Notes under the pieces: generated by a model
Database searches by the model: none
Told to the model about the DNA's origin: nothing
Seen by the model: the letters and a program-made list of their open reading frames with translations, nothing else
DNA from: Candidatus Apopatosoma intestinale
Lineage (GTDB): Bacteria; Bacillota; Clostridia; Oscillospirales; CAG-272
Reading direction: 5' to 3'
Assembly: GCA_003524145.1 (NCBI GenBank)
Contig: DODZ01000011.1
Coordinates: 1-13,124 of the forward strand
DNA length: 13,124 bases
Part shown: piece after piece, positions 6,535-13,124 of the stretch
Layout of the letters: each line of letters begins with the position of its first letter
How positions within the stretch are numbered: position 1 is the first letter of the stretch
Program-made: the position numbers and the translations under genes

Positions 6535-7461
6535 ATGACGAAAAGAAGGATTTTCCTGCGGAGCGCGACTATACTTTTCTGCGTTTTTATGTTTCTCTGT
6601 GCCGTGGTATTTCCTGCCGAGGCTGCGGAAAGCATCATGAGCTCGCTTTCGCTTGCCGTGCGGCGCGTCGTGCCGTCGCTTTTTGTTTTTTCGGCACTCG
6701 CCGCCCTCTTTGCGAGAATCGGACTTTTTACCCGCGCGGGCAGGCTCGGCAGGCTATTCGGGCTTTCGCCCGCGTGCACCGCAGTCGCGCTCTGCGGATT
6801 GCTCTGCGGCTTTCCTACAAGCGCCGTATGTGCCCATGCGCTATGGGAAAGCGGCGAAGCGGACGCCGGGGAAATGCGTGCCGTCCTTCCCTTTTGCAGT
6901 AATGCGGGCATGGCTTTTGTCGTCGGTGCCGTCGGCAACGGAATGCTCGGCAGCAGACGCGCGGGCTATATGCTCTTTCTCATGCAAACTGTTTTATCAA
7001 TTGTATTTATCCTGCTTTTTTGCAGGAGCAAAAGCACCGCCGCCATGTTGCCCGTGAGAGCGAAAAAAGAGAGCCTTTCCCATGCGCTTGTCGCCTCCGT
7101 TTCAGCGGCGGGCGGAGCCATGCTCGCGGTCTGCGCGTTCATCGCATTTTTCGGCGCGGCGGCGGACATGATATGCCTTGTTTTCCCCTCCGTTCCGCCT
7201 CTCCTGCGTGCCGTGATATGCTCCTTTTTTGAAATAAGCCGCGGTTGCGCCGAATTTTCGGGTGCGGCGGAGCTTTCGCCGCTTCTGCGATATGTCGGCG
7301 TGGCATTTGCTCTCGGCTTCTCGGGTGTGTCCGTCGCCTGCCAGATATCCGAGCGCGCGGGCGAAATTTCCCTTTCGATATTGCCCTATCTTGCAAAAAA
7401 ACTCATTTTCGGACTCGCTATGGCGGCAAGCGGCGGCATTTTCGCGATTTTTGTGTTATGA
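6535..7461 (+). CDS. ylbJ: YlbJ-like sporulation integral membrane protein (nucleoside-recognition/Gate fold)
   Basis: Polytopic membrane protein of 308 aa with about eight hydrophobic segments (roughly 10-30, 45-63, 80-101, 121-138, 144-163, 185-217, 222-238, 253-268 and 285-307). Two Gate-type motifs mark it as YlbJ-related: GFPTSAVCAHALWESGE (92-108) followed by LPFCSNAGMAFVVGAVG (118-134), and, later, FFEISRGC (231-238) with GFSGVSVACQI (261-271). B. subtilis YlbJ, a mother-cell sporulation protein, is about 408 aa, so this copy is compact by about 100 residues, apparently in loops. Its substrate is unknown. ATG follows GGAGG by 9 bases. It diverges from yqfC, which supports a sporulation role. 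It could also be annotated only as a nucleoside-recognition-domain protein. Confidence 0.78.
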   Translation: MTKRRIFLRSATILFCVFMFLCAVVFPAEAAESIMSSLSLAVRRVVPSLFVFSALAALFARIGLFTRAGRLGRLFGLSPACTAVALCGLLCGFPTSAVCAHALWESGEADAGEMRAVLPFCSNAGMAFVVGAVGNGMLGSRRAGYMLFLMQTVLSIVFILLFCRSKSTAAMLPVRAKKESLSHALVASVSAAGGAMLAVCAFIAFFGAAADMICLVFPSVPPLLRAVICSFFEISRGCAEFSGAAELSPLLRYVGVAFALGFSGVSVACQISERAGEISLSILPYLAKKLIFGLAMAASGGIFAIFVL

Positions 7462-7497
7462 AATTTACATAAAACTATAGAAATATTATTTTATATG

Positions 7498-7506
7498 TGT
7501 TATACT
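7498..7506 (+). promoter_or_regulatory. Extended -10 promoter for the cysteine-rich gene and mutS2
   Basis: TG, one base, then TATACT (7501-7506) forms an extended -10 element in the A/T-rich gap after ylbJ. The -35 position, about 17 bases upstream, has no good TTGACA match, which extended -10 promoters tolerate. Initiation near 7513 would give a leader of about 23 bases carrying GAGGTGG at 7524-7530. No terminator separates ylbJ from this site, so read-through is also possible. Confidence 0.5.
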
Positions 7507-7535
7507 ATAAAAAAATACTCTCCGAGGTGGTTTCC

Positions 7536-7742
7536 ATGCGCAAAAATAACGATGATATGCCGCGTTGCTGTGCCTACTGCGAAAAGGCAACGCCGCTCGA
7601 AACAGGCGATATGCTCTGCCGCAAAAAGGGCGTTGTCGCCGATACATACTGCTGCCGCGGTTTTAAATTTGATATACTCAAGCACGAGCCGAAAAGAAAG
7701 CGCGAGCTTCCGGAATTTTCGCCCGTGTATATAGACGACTGA
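7536..7742 (+). CDS. Small cysteine-rich (putative zinc-binding) conserved clostridial protein
   Basis: 68-aa cytosolic protein of unknown function. Cysteines C11, C12 and C15 (CCAYC), C28 (LCRKKG), and C39/C40 (YCCRGFKFD) suggest a small zinc-binding knuckle of four ligands, plausibly C12, C15, C28 and C39 or C40. The tail has the pattern LKHEPKRKRELPEFSP. I recall proteins with this CxxC, CxxxG, CRxFxFDxLKR and LPxF layout beside mutS2 in other Clostridia, but I cannot name a family. An upstream in-frame ATG at 7497 would add 13 residues, but it lies inside the -10 element. The ATG at 7536 follows GAGGTGG by 5 bases, so I chose it. The stop is 12 bases before mutS2, so the two are cotranscribed. 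Confidence 0.8.
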   Translation: MRKNNDDMPRCCAYCEKATPLETGDMLCRKKGVVADTYCCRGFKFDILKHEPKRKRELPEFSPVYIDD

Positions 7743-7754
7743 TAAGGAAAATTT

Positions 7755-10136
7755 ATGAAAAGCTTCGAAAAAGCGATAAGGACGCTTGAATTTGATAAAA
7801 TACGCTCCATGCTCGCCGAATGCGCGCCGACAGAGGGCGCACGCGCGGCGGCGCTCGCGCTCATGCCTTCGAAAAGCCGCGGTGCTGTTCTGAAAATGCA
7901 GGAGGAAACGGAAGCGGCGCACGCGATGCAGACCGTGAAAGGGATGCCGCCCTTCTGCTCCGTGACCGATATTTCCGCCGCCATCGACCGCGCGGAAAAG
8001 GGCGCGATGCTCACCGTGCGCGAGATTCTGGAGGTCTGCCGTGTGCTCACCGCCGCCCGCGCGCTGACGGAATACCGCAACCGCGAGCAGAATGCACTCG
8101 ATAATTATTTCGACGCGCTCACGGCAAACAAAACACTTGAAAACAAGATTGCCCGTTCCTTTGACAGCGACGGCAATCTGAACGATACCGCGACGGACAA
8201 GCTCTATGATATCCGCCGCAAGATACGCACGGCGCAAAACCGCGTTCGCGACAGCCTGCAAAGATACATTTCAGGCGAGCATTATTCAAAATACCTTCAG
8301 GAGCAGATAATCACCGTGCGAAACGGGCGATTTGTAATTCCCGTCAAGGCGGAATACAAAAACGAGATAAAGGGTCTCGTGCATGATTCCTCCTCATCGG
8401 GCGCGACGCTCTTTATAGAGCCTGTCGGCGTGGTGGAGGCAAATAACGAGATACGCATACTCGAACGCGCAGAGGCGGACGAAGCGGAGCGTTATCTCTT
8501 TGAGCTTTCCTCCGATATCGCCGAAAACTCCGCGATGCTCCGCGGAAATCATCACAGCATAACGACTCTGGCACTCATTTTTGCCAAGAGTCAGCTTTCT
8601 TTCCGCTATTCGGGCATGATGCCGAAGATAAGCGAAAAGAGCCTTATCCGCCTTAAAAATGCGCGTCATCCGCTGCTGAATAAAGACACCTGCGTGCCGA
8701 TAAGCATTTCCGTCGGTGAGGATTTCGATTGCCTCGTGATAACGGGACCGAATACGGGAGGCAAGACCGTTTCGCTGAAAACAGCGGGGCTTTTTGCGCT
8801 CATGGCGCAGGCGGGGCTTCAGCTCCCCGTCGGAAACGACAGCGAAATAGGCATATTTGAGGATATTTTCGCCGATATCGGCGATGAGCAGAGCATAGAG
8901 CAATCGCTCTCAACATTCTCCTCGCATATGGTGAATATAGTCTCCATTCTCGAAAATCTCCGCCCGCGCACACTCGTGCTTTTCGATGAGCTCTGCGCCG
9001 GAACAGACCCTGTCGAGGGTGCGGCACTTGCCGTTTCGATACTGGAGAGCGTACGTGCAAAGGGTGCACTCTGCGCAGCGACTACGCATTATGCCGAGCT
9101 GAAAATATATGCGCTCGATACCGAAGGCGTCTGCAATGCCTCGTGTGAATTTGATATTTCGACCCTGCGCCCGACCTACAAGCTCGTGATAGGCGCGCCG
9201 GGCAAGTCAAATGCCTTTGCCATCTCCGGCAGGCTCGGGCTTCCCGACGATATAATCCACCGCGCCGAAACTTATGTTTCGGGCGAAAGCAAGCGCTTTG
9301 AAAACGCGATAGAGCGGCTCGAGCAGAACCGCGTGGAGATGGAAAAGCGCAATGCCGAAGCGGAAGCCGCTCTTGCCGAGGTGAAGCGCAAAAAGGCGGA
9401 AGCGGACGCTTTCGTCGAGATGCGTGAAAAGGAAGCGGAAAAAGAACTGGAAAAAGCGCGCGCCGCGGCTTCACGCATATTGCAGGGCGCGAGAGCCTCG
9501 AGCGATTTCATCATGGAGCAGATGGAAAAGGTGAAAAAGGAGCGCGAAAGCGAAAACCTCGCCCGAAGTATGGAAGAGGCGCGCCGTGCAATCCGCCTGA
9601 AGCTCCGTGAAAATTCCGATATGGTAGACCCTGTGGAGGAGCGCACCTTTGAGGGATATAAGCTTCCCCGCCCGCTGAAAAAAGGCGATGAGGTTCTGCT
9701 CATGAATATCCGCCAGAAGGGCACGCTTCTCGGCGATCCCGATTCCTCTGGCAATGTCATGGTGCAGGCGGGTATAATCAAAACGAAAACAAACATCAAA
9801 AATCTCATGCTCATAGACGGCGAAACCGTCACATTCAAGGAGAAGCAGCAGAAGAAAAAGGCAAGCGGAAGAGATATTTCCACCGTCGCCAATTTCTCCG
9901 CCGAGCTGGATCTTCGCGGTCAGTACGGCGATGACGCCTGCTTCATGCTCGATAAATATCTCGATGACGCAAAGCGCAGCGGCGTGAAAACCGTCCGTAT
10001 CATTCACGGTAAGGGAACGGGCGCACTCCGCAAAGCCGTGACGGATTTTCTGCGCAAGGATAAAAGAATTGCAAGCGTCCGCCTCGGAAACTGGGGCGAG
10101 GGCGATACGGGCGTTTCCATAGCCGAGCTGAAATAA
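7755..10136 (+). CDS. mutS2: Endonuclease MutS2
   Basis: MutS-family ATPase with a C-terminal Smr nuclease domain, 793 aa (B. subtilis 785). MutS2 does not act in mismatch repair. It is reported to suppress recombination in some bacteria and, in Bacillus, to act on collided ribosomes. The ATPase shows Walker A GPNTGGKT (331-338), STFSSHM (386-392), Walker B LVLFDELCAGTDP (407-419) and the TTHY switch (443-446). A long charged coiled coil spans about 505-620 (Glu/Lys/Ala-rich). The Smr domain has DLRG (719-722) and HGKGTGALR (751-759), and ends properly. The N-terminal mismatch-recognition domain of MutS1 is absent, as expected. ATG follows AAGGA by 6 bases. zapA, often upstream of mutS2 in Firmicutes, is missing; the cysteine-rich gene occupies that place. 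Confidence 0.97.
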   Translation: MKSFEKAIRTLEFDKIRSMLAECAPTEGARAAALALMPSKSRGAVLKMQEETEAAHAMQTVKGMPPFCSVTDISAAIDRAEKGAMLTVREILEVCRVLTAARALTEYRNREQNALDNYFDALTANKTLENKIARSFDSDGNLNDTATDKLYDIRRKIRTAQNRVRDSLQRYISGEHYSKYLQEQIITVRNGRFVIPVKAEYKNEIKGLVHDSSSSGATLFIEPVGVVEANNEIRILERAEADEAERYLFELSSDIAENSAMLRGNHHSITTLALIFAKSQLSFRYSGMMPKISEKSLIRLKNARHPLLNKDTCVPISISVGEDFDCLVITGPNTGGKTVSLKTAGLFALMAQAGLQLPVGNDSEIGIFEDIFADIGDEQSIEQSLSTFSSHMVNIVSILENLRPRTLVLFDELCAGTDPVEGAALAVSILESVRAKGALCAATTHYAELKIYALDTEGVCNASCEFDISTLRPTYKLVIGAPGKSNAFAISGRLGLPDDIIHRAETYVSGESKRFENAIERLEQNRVEMEKRNAEAEAALAEVKRKKAEADAFVEMREKEAEKELEKARAAASRILQGARASSDFIMEQMEKVKKERESENLARSMEEARRAIRLKLRENSDMVDPVEERTFEGYKLPRPLKKGDEVLLMNIRQKGTLLGDPDSSGNVMVQAGIIKTKTNIKNLMLIDGETVTFKEKQQKKKASGRDISTVANFSAELDLRGQYGDDACFMLDKYLDDAKRSGVKTVRIIHGKGTGALRKAVTDFLRKDKRIASVRLGNWGEGDTGVSIAELK

Positions 10137-10172
10137 AAACGAAAATATTAAATTCTGAAAGGAAATAAATAT

Positions 10173-11651
10173 ATGAAAAAACTGAAAACGCTTGCCATAG
10201 ACCTCGGCGCATCGAGCGGCAGAGGAATTATCGGCGGCTTTGACGGCGACAAAATCACGCTTGAGGAGGTTCACCGCTTTCCGAATGAACCCGTGATGAC
10301 AAACGGACAGTTTACATGGGATATACTCCGTATTTTCCATGAGATAAAGTGCGCTCTGCGCAAATGTGCGCTCGGTGAGCATAAGGATATCGCCTCCATC
10401 GGTATCGATACATGGGGCGTCGACTTCGGTCTGCTCGACAAAAACGGACATCTGCTCGGAAATCCAGTGCATTACCGCGACGCGCGCAACGACGGCATGG
10501 TGGAATACGCTTTCCGCACGATGCCGCGCGAAAAGCTCTATGAAATCACCGGAATACAGTTTATCGATTTCAATACGCTTTTCCAGCTTCTCGCCGTGCA
10601 GAAATACAACCCCGAAATTCTCGCCGCGGCAAAGGATATGCTTTTCATTCCGGATCTGCTCGCATATTTCCTCACAGGCAAAAAGCAGACGGAATATACC
10701 ATCGCCTCCACAGGACAGCTTCTTGACGCGAGAACAGGTAAATGGAGCGAGGAGATAATAAAGACCTTCGGGCTTCCCCGCGGCATTTTCGGCGATATCG
10801 TAGCCCCCGGCACGGTATGCGGTACGCTCCTGCCGCAGGTAAAGGAAGAGGTCGGTGCGCTCTCGGCAAAGGTTATTTCCGTTGCCGCTCATGATACGGG
10901 CAGTGCCGTCGTTTCCGTTCCCGCCGCAACGGATAAGTTCATCTTCATCAGCTCCGGTACATGGTCGATAATGGGAACGGAAACAAAAGCTCCTGTTGTC
11001 ACCGATGCTTCGCAGAGGCATAATTTCACAAACGAAGGCGGCTACGGAAATACCATACGCTTCTCCAAGAACATCACGGGTCTTTGGCTTGAACAGGAAT
11101 CGAGACGCCAATGGGAGCGCGAGGGCGAAAAGTTCACTTATCCCGAGCTTACGGCTCTCGCACGCGAGGCGGCACCCCTGCGCAGCTTCATAGACCCCGA
11201 TGACGCGCGTTTCTCCACGCCCGGCAATCTGCCGAAGAGAATAGCAGAATACTGTGCCGAAACAAATCAGCCCGTTCCCGAAACAAAAGGCGAGATAGTC
11301 CGCTGTATTCTCGAAAGTCTTGCAATGAAATACCGTTATACCGTTGACGCAATAGATGAAATGTGCGGCGAGAGAATGCCCGCAATCAATATCGTCGGCG
11401 GCGGTACGCAGGAAAAGCTTCTTTCCCAGTATGCGGCAAACGCCTGCGGCAGAGACGTTTATACGGGACCCGTTGAGGCTACGGCTCTCGGCAATATCGC
11501 GGCTCAGCTTATCGCCCTCGGCGAGATAAAAGATCTCTCCGAAGCACGTGATGTGATTGCAAATTCGTTTGAAATAGAGCATTTCGTTCCGCAGGATAAA
11601 GCGGCTTGGGATGCGGCTTATGAAAAATTCGTTACTCTTATAAAGGAATAA
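10173..11651 (+). CDS. rhaB: Rhamnulokinase RhaB
   Basis: Cytosolic FGGY-type sugar kinase that phosphorylates L-rhamnulose at C1 using ATP; second step of L-rhamnose breakdown. 492 aa (E. coli 489). Motifs: N-terminal phosphate loop DLGASSGR (10-17); the rhamnulokinase-typical IGIDTWGVDFGLLD (76-89); FNTLFQL (133-139); catalytic-base region AAHDTGSAV (238-246) with Asp241; adenosine-site SSGTWSIMG (260-268); and IVGGGTQEKLLSQY in the C-terminal lobe. ATG with AAAGGAAA upstream. It lies 36 bases after mutS2 with no visible terminator or promoter between. It pairs with rhaA 32 bases downstream, which fixes the substrate as rhamnulose rather than xylulose or fuculose. No rhaD aldolase, transporter or regulator is in the window. 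Confidence 0.96.
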   Translation: MKKLKTLAIDLGASSGRGIIGGFDGDKITLEEVHRFPNEPVMTNGQFTWDILRIFHEIKCALRKCALGEHKDIASIGIDTWGVDFGLLDKNGHLLGNPVHYRDARNDGMVEYAFRTMPREKLYEITGIQFIDFNTLFQLLAVQKYNPEILAAAKDMLFIPDLLAYFLTGKKQTEYTIASTGQLLDARTGKWSEEIIKTFGLPRGIFGDIVAPGTVCGTLLPQVKEEVGALSAKVISVAAHDTGSAVVSVPAATDKFIFISSGTWSIMGTETKAPVVTDASQRHNFTNEGGYGNTIRFSKNITGLWLEQESRRQWEREGEKFTYPELTALAREAAPLRSFIDPDDARFSTPGNLPKRIAEYCAETNQPVPETKGEIVRCILESLAMKYRYTVDAIDEMCGERMPAINIVGGGTQEKLLSQYAANACGRDVYTGPVEATALGNIAAQLIALGEIKDLSEARDVIANSFEIEHFVPQDKAAWDAAYEKFVTLIKE

Positions 11652-11683
11652 AAAAGTCAACGATAAAGGAGATTTGAAAAAAT

Positions 11684-12937
11684 ATGAACGCAGTTTTTGA
11701 AAATGCAAAAAAAGTGTATGGCGAGCTCGGCGTGGATGTCGAAGCCGCTATGAAAAGACTTGAAAGCGTGCCTGTTTCCCTGCACTGCTGGCAGGGCGAC
11801 GATGTGACGGGCTTCGACCATGACGGACCGCTCACCGGCGGTATTCAGACCACGGGCAACTACCCCGGCAAGGCGCGCACTCCCGATGAGCTGCTCGCCG
11901 ATATGGAAAAGGCTATGTCCCTCTGCCCCGGCAAGAAGAAGCTGAATGTTCATGCCTGCTATGCCGTCTTTGAAAACGGCGAATTTGCCGACAGAGACAA
12001 GCTCGAGCCGAAGCACTTCAAAAAGTGGGCAGAGTTTGCAAAGGCACATGGCATGGGCATAGATTTCAATCCCACATTCTTCTCGCATCCCATGGCAAAA
12101 AACGGACTCACGCTCACCAGCCCCGATGAAGAGGTTCGCCGCTTCTGGATAGAGCATGGCAAAGCATGCATACGTATTTCGCAGTATTTCGCCGAGGAAA
12201 CAGGTATTCCCTGCGTTATGAACATATGGATAGGCGACGGCTTCAAGGATGTTCCCGCCGACAGAATGGGTCCGCGCGAACGCTACAAGGATTCCATAGA
12301 GCAGATACTCTCCGAGCCCTTTGACAGAAGCAAGGTAAAGCCCTGCGTGGAATCAAAGGTATTCGGTATCGGTGTTGAAGCCTATACGGCAGGTTCTGCT
12401 GAATTTACACTCATGTTCGCCGCAACTCATGAGGGCTGTCTGCCGCTCATGGACAACGGTCACTATCATCCCACGGAGGTTGTTTCCGATAAAATTCCCG
12501 CGCTTCTCTGCTATTTCCCCGAGATAGCTCTTCATATCACGCGCGGCATCCGCTGGGATTCAGATCACGTTCTTGTTTTCGATGACGAAACAAAGGAAAT
12601 GGCAAAGGAAATCGTGCGTTGCAATGCGCTTGACCGCGTATATATGGCGCTTGACTATTTCGATGCAAGCATAAACAGAATTGCCGCATGGGCAGTCGGC
12701 TTCCGCAGCTGGCAGAAGGCTCTGCTCAATGCTCTGCTCCTGCCGAATGAAAAGCTGAAGGCACTTCAGGACAGCGGCAATTATACCGAGCTTCTCGTTA
12801 TGCAGGAGGCTGTAAAGACGCTTCCCTTTGAGGCTGTGTGGAACGAATATTGCGCTCGCTACGGTCTTGACGGCGGCTACGGCTGGTTTGACGAAGTAAA
12901 GAAATATGAGGCAGAGGTTCTCTCCAAGAGAGTATAA
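11684..12937 (+). CDS. rhaA: L-rhamnose isomerase RhaA
   Basis: Cytosolic metal-dependent aldose-ketose isomerase that converts L-rhamnose to L-rhamnulose, the substrate of RhaB. 417 aa (E. coli 419), a TIM-barrel. Conserved segments: SLHCWQGDDVTGF (32-44), GGIQTTGNYPG (52-62), LNVHACYA (87-94), MNIWIGDG (179-186), the Glu232 region FGIGVEAY, PLMDNGHYHPTE (254-265) with Asp257, and HITRGIRWDSDHV (284-296). His284, Asp292 and Asp294 match the metal-binding residues of the E. coli enzyme. The AAAGGAG site lies 12 bases before the ATG, longer than usual; no alternative in-frame start is nearer. It ends 9 bases before a strong terminator, so it closes the transcription unit. Confidence 0.96.
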   Translation: MNAVFENAKKVYGELGVDVEAAMKRLESVPVSLHCWQGDDVTGFDHDGPLTGGIQTTGNYPGKARTPDELLADMEKAMSLCPGKKKLNVHACYAVFENGEFADRDKLEPKHFKKWAEFAKAHGMGIDFNPTFFSHPMAKNGLTLTSPDEEVRRFWIEHGKACIRISQYFAEETGIPCVMNIWIGDGFKDVPADRMGPRERYKDSIEQILSEPFDRSKVKPCVESKVFGIGVEAYTAGSAEFTLMFAATHEGCLPLMDNGHYHPTEVVSDKIPALLCYFPEIALHITRGIRWDSDHVLVFDDETKEMAKEIVRCNALDRVYMALDYFDASINRIAAWAVGFRSWQKALLNALLLPNEKLKALQDSGNYTELLVMQEAVKTLPFEAVWNEYCARYGLDGGYGWFDEVKKYEAEVLSKRV

Positions 12938-12946
12938 ATCCGCGGA

Positions 12947-12981
12947 GAAATCCGCGATAGAAATATCGCGGATTTCTTTTT
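12947..12981 (+). terminator. Strong intrinsic terminator after rhaA
   Basis: A perfect 13-bp stem (12947-12959 with 12964-12976) with a GAAA tetraloop (12960-12963) is followed by five T's (12977-12981). The stem centre is GC-rich (TCCGCG). A second copy of AATCCGCG at about 12938-12945 could pair with the 3' arm instead, so an alternative fold exists. Confidence 0.93.
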
Positions 12982-12985
12982 GAAA

Positions 12986-13023
12986 GCTTTTTCTTTTGCG
13001 CCCGCTTCTGCATAAGAAAAAGC
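12986..13023. repeat. 10-bp inverted repeat beyond the terminator
   Basis: GCTTTTTCTT (12986-12995) and its exact complement AAGAAAAAGC (13014-13023) flank an 18-base, C-rich spacer. It might act as a back-up or leftward terminator, but the arms are mostly A/T. Confidence 0.4.
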
Positions 13024-13087
13024 GGATTAGATTTAGTTTTTTATTTTGCTACTGGCTGTACTCGGACTTTATCTTGTAGGGGAATTG

Positions 13088-13110
13088 ACACATATGCGGA
13101 GCATGTGTGT
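13088..13110. repeat. Imperfect hairpin at the right edge, possible dispersed intergenic repeat
   Basis: A 10-bp stem (13088-13097 with 13101-13110; one T-G wobble) closes on a 3-base loop. It is preceded by TTGTAGGGG and followed by GGCGTCGCC at the window end. No open reading frame covers it. The compact, GTAGGGG-led hairpin resembles intergenic palindromic repeats common in clostridial genomes. Only one copy is visible, so repeat status is inference. Confidence 0.35.
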
Positions 13111-13124
13111 TGGCGTCGCCGAGA

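Noticed and set aside
7497..7535. Upstream ATG extending the cysteine-rich protein by 13 residues
   Set aside because: It overlaps the -10 element and has no ribosome site; the ATG at 7536 has one at good spacing.
10137..10172. Catabolite-repression (cre) operator or promoter before rhaB
   Set aside because: The 36 bases contain no acceptable cre match and no -35/-10 pair; only A/T-rich leader and a ribosome site are seen.
9471..11708. A 745-codon open frame on the minus strand across mutS2 and rhaB
   Set aside because: It is antisense to two unmistakable genes, spans their boundary, resembles no protein family I know, and follows from their codon bias. It is a shadow.
13085..13113. TTGACA at 13085-13090 as a rightward promoter
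   Set aside because: No -10-like hexamer lies 16-18 bases downstream, and the hexamer overlaps the hairpin.

Overview
The window reads as chromosomal DNA from an endospore-lineage member of the Bacillota, most likely class Clostridia. The reasons are two operons of sporulation and housekeeping genes in a clostridial arrangement (yqfC-yqfD-phoH-ybeY-era-recO; a ylbJ-type gene; a small Cys-rich gene next to mutS2), purine-rich GGAGG ribosome sites and sigma-A-type promoters. I cannot place it to genus. No phage, insertion sequence, CRISPR array, tRNA or rRNA is visible.

Left half (about 85-6469, all minus strand): one compact block transcribed right to left. It runs yqfC, yqfD, phoH, ybeY, era, a broken EamA-type transporter remnant, recO, fchA, folD. 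Most junctions overlap by 1-4 bases or have gaps of about 20 bases. The exception is a 250-base stretch between era and recO that holds the transporter remnant. The block combines sporulation (YqfC, YqfD), 16S rRNA and ribosome maturation (YbeY, Era, probably PhoH), recombinational repair (RecO) and one-carbon folate chemistry (FchA, FolD). It ends at a weak hairpin plus T-run (55-78). Just beyond it, a near-consensus promoter (5-33) fires leftward out of the window.

Right half (6535-12937, all plus strand): a compact YlbJ-like membrane protein diverges from yqfC across only 65 bases. It is followed by a 68-residue cysteine-rich protein, mutS2, and then rhamnulokinase (rhaB) and L-rhamnose isomerase (rhaA). 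A strong GNRA-loop terminator follows rhaA. The last 140 bases hold no gene but contain two inverted repeats, one of which looks like a dispersed intergenic element cut by the window edge.

The most interesting point is the folD/fchA pair. FolD has lost the lysine and glutamine associated with its cyclohydrolase half-reaction (Ile51 and Phe95 at those positions) but keeps the Asp and the NAD(P) fold. The gene beside it, fchA, encodes a cyclodeaminase/cyclohydrolase-family protein that could supply the missing step. This suggests a division of labour in place of a single bifunctional enzyme. I found no wholly novel multi-gene system; most of the window is recognisable core genome.
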